Below the pieces are notes generated by a model. That model searched no databases, was not told the DNA's origin, and saw nothing but the letters and a program-made list of their open reading frames with translations. DNA of 64,000 nucleotides from Rhizobium sp. BT04. GTDB taxonomy: Bacteria > Pseudomonadota > Alphaproteobacteria > Rhizobiales > Rhizobiaceae. The stretch spans positions 372,001 to 436,000 of the forward strand of contig NZ_CP125652.1 in assembly GCF_030053135.1 (NCBI RefSeq), written 5' to 3'. Both the position numbers and the translations under genes were made by a program. This document shows, one piece after another, positions 1 through 7,584 of this stretch (position 1 is its first letter; each line of letters starts with the position of its first letter).

Positions 1-216
1 CGCGCGCAGGCAAAAAAGCGTGAGGAGACCCTGAAGGCAATTCGTCGCGGCGACCAGGTCGTCACCGGCGGCGGTCTTGTCGGCAAAGTCACCAAGGTCG
101 TCGACGACAAGGAAGTCGAAGTCGAGATCGCCGAAGGCGTTCGCGTTCGCATCGTCCGCAGCGGCATTTCGGACGTTCGCGTCAAGGGTGAACCAGTCAA
201 GGCCGACGCTGCGTAA
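1..216 (+). CDS. yajC: YajC, Sec translocase accessory subunit (3' end only)
   Basis: Open from the first base in frame 1, ending TAA at 214-216; 71 residues are visible. The segment RRGDQVVTGGGLVGKVTKV followed by an alternating basic/acidic stretch is the conserved cytoplasmic domain of YajC; the N-terminal membrane helix lies outside the window. YajC associates with SecDF and SecYEG in the inner membrane and assists late stages of protein export. It sits 44 bases upstream of secDF, the usual yajC-secD-secF order, so the two are probably co-transcribed. The identification rests on domain resemblance plus this context. Confidence 0.88.
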   Translation, partial: RAQAKKREETLKAIRRGDQVVTGGGLVGKVTKVVDDKEVEVEIAEGVRVRIVRSGISDVRVKGEPVKADAA

Positions 217-260
217 CACACGATAATGGCAGGCCGCCGGATCGGAAGATCGTCGAGAGA

Positions 261-2801
261 ATGTTGCATTTTTCCCGCTGGAAAACACTTCTGATTTGGC
301 TGGCCGCGTTTGCCGCCATCATCATCGCTGCGCCCAATCTGCTCACCGAGGCGCAGCGTTCCTCCCTGCCGGGCTGGTTACGGCATGATCGCATGACGCT
401 CGGTCTCGATCTGCAGGGCGGCTCGCATATCGTTCTGAAGGTCGAGCGCTCCGATATCGTCAAGGACCGCCTGGAAGAGGTGGTCGCCAATGTGCGTAAC
501 GCGCTGCGCGGCGCCGGAATCCGCTATACCGGGCTGACCGGCAACGGCCAGACCGTCACCGTCCGCATCACCGATCCGGCTGAGACACAGAAGGCGGTCG
601 ATCTTTTGAAGCCTTTGACGGTGGCCGGCGGGCATTCGGGACCTGAGGTCGCGCTGCAGCAGGGCGAAGAGGGCCAGCTCTCGCTGCAGATTTCCGACGC
701 CGGCATCACTGCTGACGTCGCCGCCGCGCGGACCCGGTCACTCGATATCGTTGGCAGCCGCATCGCCGGATTCGGCTATGATAATTTCCTCGTTCGCCCC
801 GATGGCATCGACCGGATCGTCGTGCAGGTGCTGGGATCGGTCGATGCCGAACGGCTGAAGAACTTGCTTAACCAGCCGGCCAAGCTTTCCTTTCATCTGA
901 TCGACGAAAGCATGACCGGGCAGGAGGCGCTGAACGGCCGCTGGCCGGCCACATCGCAGGTGCTCTATTCGCTGGACGATCCGCCGGTCCCTTATCTCGT
1001 CGACCGCACGGCTTTCGCCAACGGCAGCAACATGGTCGATATCGAGCCTGTCGTCGATCCGCAGACCAAGGATGGTTCGATTGCCTACCGCCTCGATGCC
1101 GCAAGCACGCAGCGGCTGGCTGAGGTGACGGGCCGGAATATCGGCAAGCACCTTGCCATCGTCTTCGACGACCAGGTGATGTCGGCGCCCAGCATCGATG
1201 CGGCGATCACCGGTGGCGAGGGTCGGATTTCGGCGAATTTCTCCGAGGACGGCGTCCGCGACCTGGCGATCATGCTGCGCGCCGGCGCCCTGCCGGCGAC
1301 GCTGACGAGCGTTGAGGAACGCAGCGTCAGCCCGAGATTCGGCGCCGATTCCATCTTCAGCGGCCTTGTTGCCGGCCTCGTCGCGGTCGTGCTGGTCGCA
1401 GCACTGATGATCGCGCTCTACCGCATTCTCGGCGTCATCGCCGTCGTCTCGCTCTTCTTCAATCTGATCCTCATCGTCGCGGCGCTCAGCCTTGCCGGCG
1501 CGACGCTCACCTTGCCGGGCATTGCCGGCATCGTGCTCATCGTCGGCATGGCCGTCGATTCGAACGTGCTGATCTACGAGCGCATCCGGGAAGAGGAGAA
1601 GACCACCCATGCCTTTGCAGAGGCCGTCGGTCGTGGTTTCCAGCGGGCATTCGCAACGATCGTCGACGCCAATGTCACGATCTTCATCGCCGCCATCATC
1701 CTCTTTTTCCTCGGCAGCGAATCCATCCGCGGTTTCGCGGTGACATTGGCGGTCGGCATCCTGACGACCGTGTTCACGGCTTTCACGCTGACACGCTCGA
1801 TTGTCGCGATCTGGCTGAGAGGGCGCCATCCCCGGCATCTGCCGAAGAGCGCCCTGACCCATCTTTTCGAGCATGCCAATATCCGGTTCATGGGGATCCG
1901 CCGTTATGTCTTTACGGCGTCAGCGGTCATCTCACTGATCGCCATGGCTGCCTTTGCCACCGCCGGCCTGCGTCTCGGCATCGATTTCACCGGCGGCTCG
2001 CTCATCGAGGTGACGGCGAAGCAGGGCAATGCCGACATCGCAGATCTCAGCTCGCGCCTCAATGATCTCAATCTCGGTGAGGTTAGCGTTGAGCGCACGG
2101 GCGGGCCGTCGAATGCGCAGATTCGCATCGCCTCCCAGGGCGGCGGCGAGAATGCCGAGCAGTCGGCCGCGACGCTGGTTCGCGGCGAGCTCCAGGAGGA
2201 TTATGATTTCCGCCGCGTCGAGGTCGTCGGCCCCGCCATCTCGGGCGAATTGACGATGATGGCGACGCTCGGCGTGCTGGCAGCATTGGCGGCGATCCTG
2301 ATCTACATCTGGATCCGCTTCGAATGGCAGTTCGCGATCGGTGCCATCATTGCCACGCTGCACGATGTCATCATCATGCTCGGTCTCTTCGTGCTATCAG
2401 GCATCGACTTCAACCTGACGAGCATCGCCGCCGTGCTGACTATCGTCGGTTATTCCCTGAACGACACGGTCGTCGTCTATGACCGGATGCGCGAGAACCT
2501 CAAGCGATACAAGAAGATGCCGCTGCCGATCCTGATCGATGCCTCGATCAACCAGACGCTGTCACGCACCGTTCTGACCGCTGCGACGACGCTGCTCGCC
2601 TTGCTGGCGCTCTATCTCTTCGGGGGCGAAGTCATCCGCTCCTTCACTTTTGCGATGCTCTTCGGCGTCGCTCTCGGCACCTTCTCTTCGATCTATATCG
2701 CCGCTCCTGTATTGATCGTCTTCCGGCTGCGGCCGGAGGCTCCCGACGAGGAAGAGAGCAACAAGACGGATGCTGGTGTAAGATCCGGCACGGTGGTTTG
2801 A
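261..2801 (+). CDS. secDF: Fused protein translocase subunit SecDF
   Basis: 846 residues, the size expected for SecD and SecF joined in one chain, as in many rhizobia. An N-terminal membrane helix (about 9-27) is followed by a large periplasmic region, then the SecD membrane bundle with the conserved DSNVLIYERIREE motif at about 430-443. The SecF half starts near 550, with GIDFTGGSLIEV near 573 and the paired motif LNDTVVVYDRMREN near 731. SecDF uses the proton-motive force to pull exported chains out of SecYEG at the periplasmic face. Start ATG 261 follows a GAGAGA stretch. It is the second gene of the yajC operon, and the Mth938-like gene begins 4 bases after its stop. Confidence 0.96.
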   Translation: MLHFSRWKTLLIWLAAFAAIIIAAPNLLTEAQRSSLPGWLRHDRMTLGLDLQGGSHIVLKVERSDIVKDRLEEVVANVRNALRGAGIRYTGLTGNGQTVTVRITDPAETQKAVDLLKPLTVAGGHSGPEVALQQGEEGQLSLQISDAGITADVAAARTRSLDIVGSRIAGFGYDNFLVRPDGIDRIVVQVLGSVDAERLKNLLNQPAKLSFHLIDESMTGQEALNGRWPATSQVLYSLDDPPVPYLVDRTAFANGSNMVDIEPVVDPQTKDGSIAYRLDAASTQRLAEVTGRNIGKHLAIVFDDQVMSAPSIDAAITGGEGRISANFSEDGVRDLAIMLRAGALPATLTSVEERSVSPRFGADSIFSGLVAGLVAVVLVAALMIALYRILGVIAVVSLFFNLILIVAALSLAGATLTLPGIAGIVLIVGMAVDSNVLIYERIREEEKTTHAFAEAVGRGFQRAFATIVDANVTIFIAAIILFFLGSESIRGFAVTLAVGILTTVFTAFTLTRSIVAIWLRGRHPRHLPKSALTHLFEHANIRFMGIRRYVFTASAVISLIAMAAFATAGLRLGIDFTGGSLIEVTAKQGNADIADLSSRLNDLNLGEVSVERTGGPSNAQIRIASQGGGENAEQSAATLVRGELQEDYDFRRVEVVGPAISGELTMMATLGVLAALAAILIYIWIRFEWQFAIGAIIATLHDVIIMLGLFVLSGIDFNLTSIAAVLTIVGYSLNDTVVVYDRMRENLKRYKKMPLPILIDASINQTLSRTVLTAATTLLALLALYLFGGEVIRSFTFAMLFGVALGTFSSIYIAAPVLIVFRLRPEAPDEEESNKTDAGVRSGTVV

Positions 2802-2805
2802 AAAC

Positions 2806-3192
2806 ATGGCAAAAGGCATAGAAATCCGCGCGGCGCATTTTCCCGGGCGCGCGCCGATCGATACCTACGGCAATGGCGGCTTCCGCTTTGCCGACATGTC
2901 GCATCGCGGCTCGATCCTTTGCCTGCCCTCCGGCATTCATGGCTGGGACATGGATATGTCGAAACCGCTGTCGCCGGAAAATTTCCGTCGCGTGCTGGAT
3001 GAAGCCAGTGATATCGAAGTTCTGCTCGTTGGCACCGGAACCGAGCTTCGCCGTCTGCCGGAGGAATTGAGGCTGGCACTGAAATCGCGCGGCATCTCCT
3101 CTGATCCGATGAGCACCGGGGCTGCGGTGCGCACTTTCAATATCATGCTCGCCGAGCAGCGCGCCGTCGCCGCGGCATTGATCGCGGTCTGA
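2806..3192 (+). CDS. Mth938-like domain protein (DUF498 family)
   Basis: 128-residue soluble protein. The pattern of an Ile-Arg-rich start, a GGFRFADMSHRGSIL stretch, then LLVGTGTELRRLP at about 72-84 and SRGI..DPMSTGAAVRTFNIM near 95-114 is the Mth938-like fold, seen in bacteria and in the mitochondrial complex I assembly factor NDUFAF3. Its biochemical role in bacteria is unknown. It lies between secDF (4-base gap) and the phytoene-synthase-like gene (2-base gap), so the three are one transcription unit. The next gene resembles NDUFAF6, another complex I assembly factor family, which makes a joint role in respiratory complex assembly an attractive inference. Confidence 0.88.
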   Translation: MAKGIEIRAAHFPGRAPIDTYGNGGFRFADMSHRGSILCLPSGIHGWDMDMSKPLSPENFRRVLDEASDIEVLLVGTGTELRRLPEELRLALKSRGISSDPMSTGAAVRTFNIMLAEQRAVAAALIAV

Positions 3193-3194
3193 CG

Positions 3195-4052
3195 ATGTCG
3201 GAAGCGAATAGTACGACGAACCAGGAGATCTGCCTGACGATGCTGCGCGACAGCGATCGCGACCGCTATCTCGCCTGTCTTCTGTCGCCGGAGGAAAAGC
3301 GCGGCGCGCTTGCCGCCCTCTACGCCTTCAACGCCGAGCTTGCCCGTATCCGCGATCTCGTGCACGAGCCGTTGCCCGGCGAGGTCAGGCTGCAATACTG
3401 GCGCGACCTGCTGGAAGGCAGCGCGCATGGTTCGACAGCCGCCAACCCCGTCGCCGCGGCACTTCTGACGGCGATTGAAGCGCACCGCCTGCCGCGCCAG
3501 ACGCTGATCGACATGATCGAGGCTCGCACTTTCGATCTCTATGACGATCCGATGGAGACACGTCTCTCGCTTGAAGGTTATGCCGGCGAAACTGCATCCG
3601 CCCTGATCCAGCTGGCAAGCCTCGTGCTTTCGCCTGAAGAGGCGGCTCGATCGGCCGACGCTGCCGGCCATGCCGGCGTCGCCCAGGCGGTTGCCGGCCT
3701 GTTGCTGCTGATGCCGCTGCATCGCCGCCGCGGCCAGGTCTATATTCCGCTGCAGATCCTGTCCGCCACCGGTCTCGACCGCGATGCCTTCCTTGCCGGC
3801 GACGACGGGCCGCGCATCTCTGCCGCCATCGAGGCCTTCGCCGGCCTTGGTTACGAACATTTGGCAAAGGCGAGGGCGGCAGGGCCGATTGCATCAGCCG
3901 TCTTTCCGGCCTTCCTGCCGGCGACGCTTGCCGAACCGGTGCTCGCCAAGGGGCAGAAACGCGGTGCCTTGCTATTCGACCGGCCGCTGCAGCCGCCGCA
4001 ATGGCGCCGTCAGCTCAGGATGGCGCTCTCCGCAGCCCGGAGAAAAATCTGA
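3195..4052 (+). CDS. Phytoene/squalene synthase family protein, NDUFAF6-like
   Basis: 285 residues with the all-helical trans-isoprenyl-synthase pattern: an early ALYAFNAELARIRDLV segment (residues about 41-56), then a YWRDLLEG segment near 70, and DLYDDP near 114 in place of the second Asp-rich motif. The first canonical DxxxD motif is not clearly preserved, which argues against true phytoene synthesis and for the NDUFAF6/C8orf38-type subgroup often found in alphaproteobacteria. It starts 2 bases after the Mth938-like gene and is probably translated from the same message. Family membership is secure; catalytic activity is doubtful. Confidence 0.85.
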   Translation: MSEANSTTNQEICLTMLRDSDRDRYLACLLSPEEKRGALAALYAFNAELARIRDLVHEPLPGEVRLQYWRDLLEGSAHGSTAANPVAAALLTAIEAHRLPRQTLIDMIEARTFDLYDDPMETRLSLEGYAGETASALIQLASLVLSPEEAARSADAAGHAGVAQAVAGLLLLMPLHRRRGQVYIPLQILSATGLDRDAFLAGDDGPRISAAIEAFAGLGYEHLAKARAAGPIASAVFPAFLPATLAEPVLAKGQKRGALLFDRPLQPPQWRRQLRMALSAARRKI

Positions 4053-4124
4053 CGCCGGTCAAACTCGCGCAAGTCTCGCACGTTATAGCGCTGACACCGC
4101 TACCCCTTTGATCGGAGACTCGGC

Positions 4125-4592
4125 GTGGGCATTATCGTCTGGTGCGTTCTTTTCGCCATCGTCATCTTCTTTGCTTTTGTGGCCACACGCATGGCCGCAC
4201 AGAACAGGGAAGACGGCCTGCATGACACGGGCCTCGCCATCATCGAGTTCGGCCGCGCCTTTCCGAACGAGGCGATCCGCCAGTTGCAGGCGACGGAAAA
4301 CGGCCAAGCCATTTTCGTGCGCCTGCATGACGACAAGGCGGGATTCATGCGCAACATGTCGCGCCATTTCGCCTGCCATCTGATCGAGCCCGGCCGCGTG
4401 CGGGTCGTCAGCTCGGAAACGGGCAGGGGACTGGTGATCGACTTCCTCGATGCGCCTCATCACAACGGCGGTTTCGAATTCGCGTCCCCCAAGGAAGCCG
4501 CGGAAGTTTCGCTCTGGCTGCTCGGCAATTATATCGCCGAGTCGGATAAGGACCTGCCATCAGGCAGTATTTCGGCGGCCAACAAGCAGTAA
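4125..4592 (+). CDS. Membrane-anchored conserved hypothetical protein
   Basis: 155 residues. The GTG start at 4125 is favoured because GGAG lies about 9 bases upstream and because residues 3-22 (IIVWCVLFAIVIFFAFVATR) then form a clean N-terminal membrane anchor. The rest is a soluble alpha/beta domain with no motif I recognise, containing RHFACHLIEPGRVRVV and a C-terminal low-complexity tail. It follows the phytoene-synthase-like gene by 72 bases and faces trmFO convergently, with 7 bases between stop codons. Function unknown; probably a host housekeeping gene of rhizobia. Confidence 0.75.
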   Translation: MGIIVWCVLFAIVIFFAFVATRMAAQNREDGLHDTGLAIIEFGRAFPNEAIRQLQATENGQAIFVRLHDDKAGFMRNMSRHFACHLIEPGRVRVVSSETGRGLVIDFLDAPHHNGGFEFASPKEAAEVSLWLLGNYIAESDKDLPSGSISAANKQ

Positions 4593-4599
4593 GCGCTGC

Positions 4600-6036
4600 T
4601 TAGGCGCTTTCGGCAAGCGTTGAAGTCTGTTGCCCAAGCCAGGCGGCGCAGTCTGCAAGCGCGCGGCGCGCGATCAACTGCCGCTTCATAATCGTCTTGT
4701 CCTTGCCGCGGAACCGCTTGACGCCCTCGGGCTTGACGATCGAACCCGGCTGGAGCTCCGGAAACAGCCCGAAATTGATGTTCATCGGCTGGAACGATCG
4801 TTTCCCCGGCTCCTCGTCGGTGACGATGTGGCCACCGGTGATATGGCCGAGCAGCGAGCCGAGCGCCGTCGTCGCCGGCGGCAGCGAGATCGCCTCGCCC
4901 TTGCGCTCGGCGGCGGCGAAGCGGCCGGCCATCAGCCCGACGCTGGCGCTTTCGACATAACCCTCACAGCCGGTGATCTGGCCGGCGAAACGCAGGCCGG
5001 GCCGCGATTTCAACGTGAGCGACTGGTCAAGCAGGGTGGGGGAGTTGATGTAGGTGTTGCGATGCAGGCCGCCGAGACGGGCAAATTCCGCATTTTCCAG
5101 GCCCGGGATCATCCGGAAGATTTCCGCCTGCGCGCCATATTTCAGCTTCGTCTGGAAGCCGACCATATTGTAAAGCGTCCCGAGCGCATTGTCCTGGCGC
5201 AGCTGCACGACGGCATAGGCCTTGACCGTCGGGTTATGCGCATTCGTCAGCCCCATCGGCTTCATCGGCCCGTGACGCAGCGTCTCGCGGCCGCGTTCTG
5301 CCATCACCTCGATCGGCAGGCAGCCGTCGAAATAAGGCGTGCCTTCCCATTCCTTGAAACCGACCGTGTCGCCTGTGATCAGCGCGTCGACGAAGGCATT
5401 GTACTGCGCTTCGTCCATCGGGCAATTGATGTAATCCTTGCCGGTGCCGCCGGGTCCGACCTTGTCGTAGCGCGACTGGTACCAGCAAATATCCATGTCG
5501 ATACTCTCGCGGTAGACGATCGGCGCGATGGCGTCGAAGAAGGCCAGCGAATCCGCGCCCGTTTCCGCCTGGATGGCGCCGGCAAGCGACGGCGCCGTCA
5601 GCGGCCCGGTGGCGACGATGGCAAGATCCCAGTCTCTGGGCGGCAGACCGATGACCTCTTCCCGCACCACCGTGATGAGCGGGTGGTCGTGGATCGCCTG
5701 GGTGACTGCCTCGGAGAAGCCATCGCGATCGACGGCGAGTGCGCCGCCGGCCGGCACCTGGTGCCGATCGGCAGTGGCCATGATCAGCGAGCCAGCCATG
5801 CGCATCTCGGCATGGATGACGCCGACGGCATTGCTGGTCGCATCGTCGGAACGGAAGGAATTGGAGCAGACCAGTTCGGCAAGGCCGTCGGTCTTATGCG
5901 CATCCGTGCCGCGCACACCGCGCATTTCATGCAGAATAACGGGAACGCCGGAATTGGCGATCTGCCAGGCGGCTTCCGAACCGGCAAGCCCGCCGCCGAC
6001 GACGTGGATGGGGGAGTAGGAGGACATCGTGTTCAT
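4600..6036 (-). CDS. trmFO: TrmFO, folate/FAD-dependent tRNA (uracil-54-C5)-methyltransferase
   Basis: 478 residues. An N-terminal FAD-binding Rossmann motif [14 protein letters not shown] (about 11-24) is followed by the TrmFO-specific [10 protein letters not shown] stretch near 56-66 and [12 protein letters not shown] near 317-328. TrmFO uses methylenetetrahydrofolate and FADH2 to make ribothymidine at position 54 of the tRNA T-loop. The start at 6036 is the longest; an internal ATG at 6027 with GGAATG about 8 bases upstream is a possible alternative. Convergent with the membrane protein ending at 4592. A DUF1127 gene and its terminator lie upstream on the same strand, so trmFO probably has its own promoter in 6037-6082. 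Confidence 0.95.
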   Translation of the reverse strand: MNTMSSYSPIHVVGGGLAGSEAAWQIANSGVPVILHEMRGVRGTDAHKTDGLAELVCSNSFRSDDATSNAVGVIHAEMRMAGSLIMATADRHQVPAGGALAVDRDGFSEAVTQAIHDHPLITVVREEVIGLPPRDWDLAIVATGPLTAPSLAGAIQAETGADSLAFFDAIAPIVYRESIDMDICWYQSRYDKVGPGGTGKDYINCPMDEAQYNAFVDALITGDTVGFKEWEGTPYFDGCLPIEVMAERGRETLRHGPMKPMGLTNAHNPTVKAYAVVQLRQDNALGTLYNMVGFQTKLKYGAQAEIFRMIPGLENAEFARLGGLHRNTYINSPTLLDQSLTLKSRPGLRFAGQITGCEGYVESASVGLMAGRFAAAERKGEAISLPPATTALGSLLGHITGGHIVTDEEPGKRSFQPMNINFGLFPELQPGSIVKPEGVKRFRGKDKTIMKRQLIARRALADCAAWLGQQTSTLAESA

Positions 6037-6082
6037 TCCGGGCTGATATCATGTCGACAGGTGCGATCCAACACCCCGGAAT

Positions 6083-6108
6083 CAAAAACGGCGCCCCGAG
6101 GCGCCGTC
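6083..6108 (-). terminator. Rho-independent terminator downstream of the DUF1127 gene at 6130
   Basis: Reading the minus strand, an 8-bp perfect stem ACGGCGCC / GGCGCCGT with a TCGG loop is followed by TTTTTGA. It sits just after the stop of the first DUF1127 gene and before trmFO. Confidence 0.82.
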
Positions 6109-6129
6109 TTGGAAGCATCGCGCTCGCTA

Positions 6130-6273
6130 TTAGCGGAACGAGCGGGATGCGATATTGCGGATGTCGTAGCGGCTGACGCCGATGTCGGACAGGGTCTGGT
6201 TGGAGAGGCCGCCGAGTTCGTTGAGCGTACGGCGGTAGCTGAGCCAGCTTTTTGCAATGCGGATCGGGTTCAT
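6130..6273 (-). CDS. DUF1127 small protein
   Basis: A 47-codon ORF starting at ATG 6273 and ending TAA. The protein reads MNPIRIAKSWLSYRRTLNEL, then GGLSNQTLSDIGVSRYDI and ends ASRSFR. The pattern W-x-x-Y/R-R-T-x-x-E-L-x-x-L-x-(N/D)-x-x-L-x-D-I-G-(I/V)-x-R-x-D-I is diagnostic of DUF1127, short arginine-rich proteins abundant in rhizobia. Family members have been linked to RNA binding and to phosphate and carbon metabolism, but no general function is settled. It is monocistronic: terminator at 6083-6108, and a plausible CTATAT -10 element about 60 bases upstream (6333-6338, minus strand). A second DUF1127 gene lies about 300 bases away. Confidence 0.9.
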   Translation of the reverse strand: MNPIRIAKSWLSYRRTLNELGGLSNQTLSDIGVSRYDIRNIASRSFR

Positions 6274-6329
6274 CGTCTTCTTCCTATGTCCGCGGGACGG
6301 CGGGATCGCCTGTCTCTCTGCGGTTGGTG

Positions 6330-6400
6330 TTTATATAGGCGATATCAGTCCTATTGTGCAGTGCAAATAAAAGGCGTCTGCCATGCAATTGTGCAATATG
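6330..6400 (-). promoter_or_regulatory. Putative promoter and TGCA-type operator for the DUF1127 gene at 6130
   Basis: On the minus strand a CTATAT -10-like element (6333-6338) lies about 60 bases before the start codon. Just upstream are TTGTGCAGTGCAAAT (from 6354) and ATGCAATTGTGCAATAT (from 6383), which share TGCA half-sites with a palindrome upstream of the nearby sRNA (7358-7370). The -10 call and the operator role are inferred from sequence only. Confidence 0.4.
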
Positions 6401-6489
6401 ATGCTCGCAAATTGGGCGATGAATATTTTTTGAGCGGGCTAAGCAGGCGGGAAAACATGCAACCCCGCGGCCGTCGCATGCAGACAAAA

Positions 6490-6524
6490 GAAAACGCCCG
6501 CTGTGGGTACAGCGGGCGTTTTTA
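6490..6524 (-). terminator. Rho-independent terminator after the DUF1127 gene at 6567
   Basis: The arms ACGCCCGCTGT / ACAGCGGGCGT form an 11-bp stem with a short loop, flanked by A4 on one side and T5 on the other, so it could work on both strands. It lies about 45 bases after the stop of the second DUF1127 gene. Confidence 0.85.
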
Positions 6525-6566
6525 ATCGAGAACAATCACGCTTGGGAGGGCCGCGATCGCCTGGAA

Positions 6567-6713
6567 TTAGCGGGAAGAAGCCTCACGGGCGACGCGATGG
6601 ATGTCCGAACGGTCGATGCCGAGATCGTGCAATTCGCGGTTGGTCATGCGGCCGAGTTCCGTGACGGTCTGACGATACTTGCGCCAGTTATTGAAAGAGC
6701 GAGAGAAGTTCAT
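6567..6713 (-). CDS. DUF1127 small protein
   Basis: A 48-codon ORF from ATG 6713 to TAA at 6567. It reads MNFSRSFNNWRKYRQTVTEL, then GRMTNRELHDLGIDRSDI and ends REASSR, matching the DUF1127 consensus more closely than its neighbour at 6130 (NRELHDLGIDRSDI is typical). GGGG lies about 8 bases before the start. The two genes are only about 36-40 percent identical by eye, so they are paralogues rather than a recent duplication. Own terminator at 6490-6524. Role unknown. Confidence 0.92.
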   Translation of the reverse strand: MNFSRSFNNWRKYRQTVTELGRMTNRELHDLGIDRSDIHRVAREASSR

Positions 6714-7143
6714 GTTAAGCCCCTTTCCGAGGGTTTCATCTGCCAGCAGCCACCGATCGGCGCTGACCTCTATTTGATGACCGGAATATATGTTGCGGCG
6801 CGAAAGACTAAAACAGCCAAGTTTTCAGATCACCTATGCGAGGTATGCAATGCTCTAGGGGCATTTGACGCAGACTTACCATTTTTTGGTCAACGAATAG
6901 GCAGAATGGCGCCGGCGAAAGCAAACCAGTTTAGAGTGTCGAGTGGGTGCGGCTGGCGAAAAACGCCGCTCCCTCGGGCTGTTCCGGCCGTCCATCCGCT
7001 GCAAAGAGCAGTTCCGCTTCGGATCGGCAGCTGCCCATCCGGTCGCAGGGTCGGTGGGGCGGCGTGACGACAATGTGGCGCGAGGGCGCCATGCGACGGA
7101 AAAGCATCGGGCCGTCAACGTTTTAATCGAGCTTCGACTGAAC
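6714..7143. other. Intergenic region upstream of the DUF1127 gene; no gene seen
   Basis: About 430 bases between the DUF1127 start and the sRNA terminator. ORFs on both strands here have no RBS and arginine/serine-rich shadow-type translations. A TATGCAATGC motif at 6844-6853 resembles the TGCA half-sites near the other DUF1127 gene and the sRNA. The region presumably holds the DUF1127 promoter and leader. Confidence 0.5.
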
Positions 7144-7176
7144 AAAAACGCCCGCCGGGGGAGGATCCGGCGGGCG
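7144..7176 (-). terminator. Intrinsic terminator of the anti-SD small RNA
   Basis: Minus-strand stem CGCCCGCCGG / CCGGCGGGCG (10 bp) with loop ATCCTCCC, followed by TTTTTGTT. It forms the third hairpin of the sRNA. Confidence 0.85.
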
Positions 7177-7270
7177 CATTATGGTGACTGACAACTGGGA
7201 GGAGGAGTGTTGCCAGCCTATCGCAGCGCGCTGGGAGGAGGAGTGCGCAGCTGCGAATCTCGTCACGGAC
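7144..7270 (-). ncRNA. Trans-acting small RNA with two anti-Shine-Dalgarno hairpin loops (alpha-r14/NfeR1-like)
   Basis: On the minus strand three hairpins follow one another. Hairpin 1 (7223-7254) has arms GCAGC-T-GCGC / GCGCGCTGC. Hairpin 2 (7188-7216) has arms CTGGCAAC / GTTGTCAG. Each presents the same 13-base loop ACTCCTCCTCCCA, a perfect anti-Shine-Dalgarno sequence. Hairpin 3 (7149-7176) has a 10-bp GC stem, a loop with CCTCC, and a T5 tail, making an intrinsic terminator. This three-hairpin architecture is that of the rhizobial alpha-r14 sRNAs (NfeR1 type), which repress transporter mRNAs by pairing at ribosome binding sites. The 3' end is clear. The 5' end is uncertain: about 7265-7275 by analogy of length, or about 7322 if the TATAGT at 7329-7334 is the -10 box. 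Confidence 0.8.
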
Positions 7271-7584
7271 AAAAGATCCGCGGGCATCCGGCTGAGCCGG
7301 GCCGGGGCGCCATCCCCGTGCTTCGGTGACTATACAAATAGTATGACTAATTCCAATATTGCAGTGCAATAAATTCATGAGGGGTGTGCAAAATCCGCAT
7401 AGCTCTCCCGTCATATTCTTATATATGCGCTTCTGCCGTTAGCGGCCGGTTAACATTCGATACAAGTTAGACCAATGAGGAACTTGTACATTTGTCGCCA
7501 CAGCGTTTGCGAACACCCCGGCTGCGGCTATAACGACATGAGCCGCAGCGCCGCAGTCGGCGTCGCGAAACGAAGGGGTGGAGC
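7271..7584. promoter_or_regulatory. Intergenic region with putative sRNA promoter and TTGCA-G-TGCAA palindrome
   Basis: No gene is visible. Reading the minus strand, TTGGAA, a 16-base spacer and TATAGT (7329-7334) form a possible sigma-70 promoter pointing at the sRNA. The perfect palindrome ATTGCAGTGCAAT (7358-7370) lies just upstream, a position typical for a LysR-type activator. The rest must include the promoter of the plus-strand DUF2157 gene starting at 7585. The motif assignment is inference. Confidence 0.4.

Noticed and set aside
738-1874. 378-codon ORF on the minus strand inside secDF
   Set aside because: Antisense to a clear SecDF; composition (Arg/Asp/His-rich, no hydrophobic core) is typical of GC-rich shadow ORFs.
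4630-6525. 631-codon plus-strand ORF opposite trmFO
   Set aside because: Mirrors the TrmFO and DUF1127 codons; no recognisable domain and no RBS.
6876-7145. 89-codon minus ORF before the sRNA
   Set aside because: Arg/Ser-rich, no RBS, and runs into the sRNA terminator.
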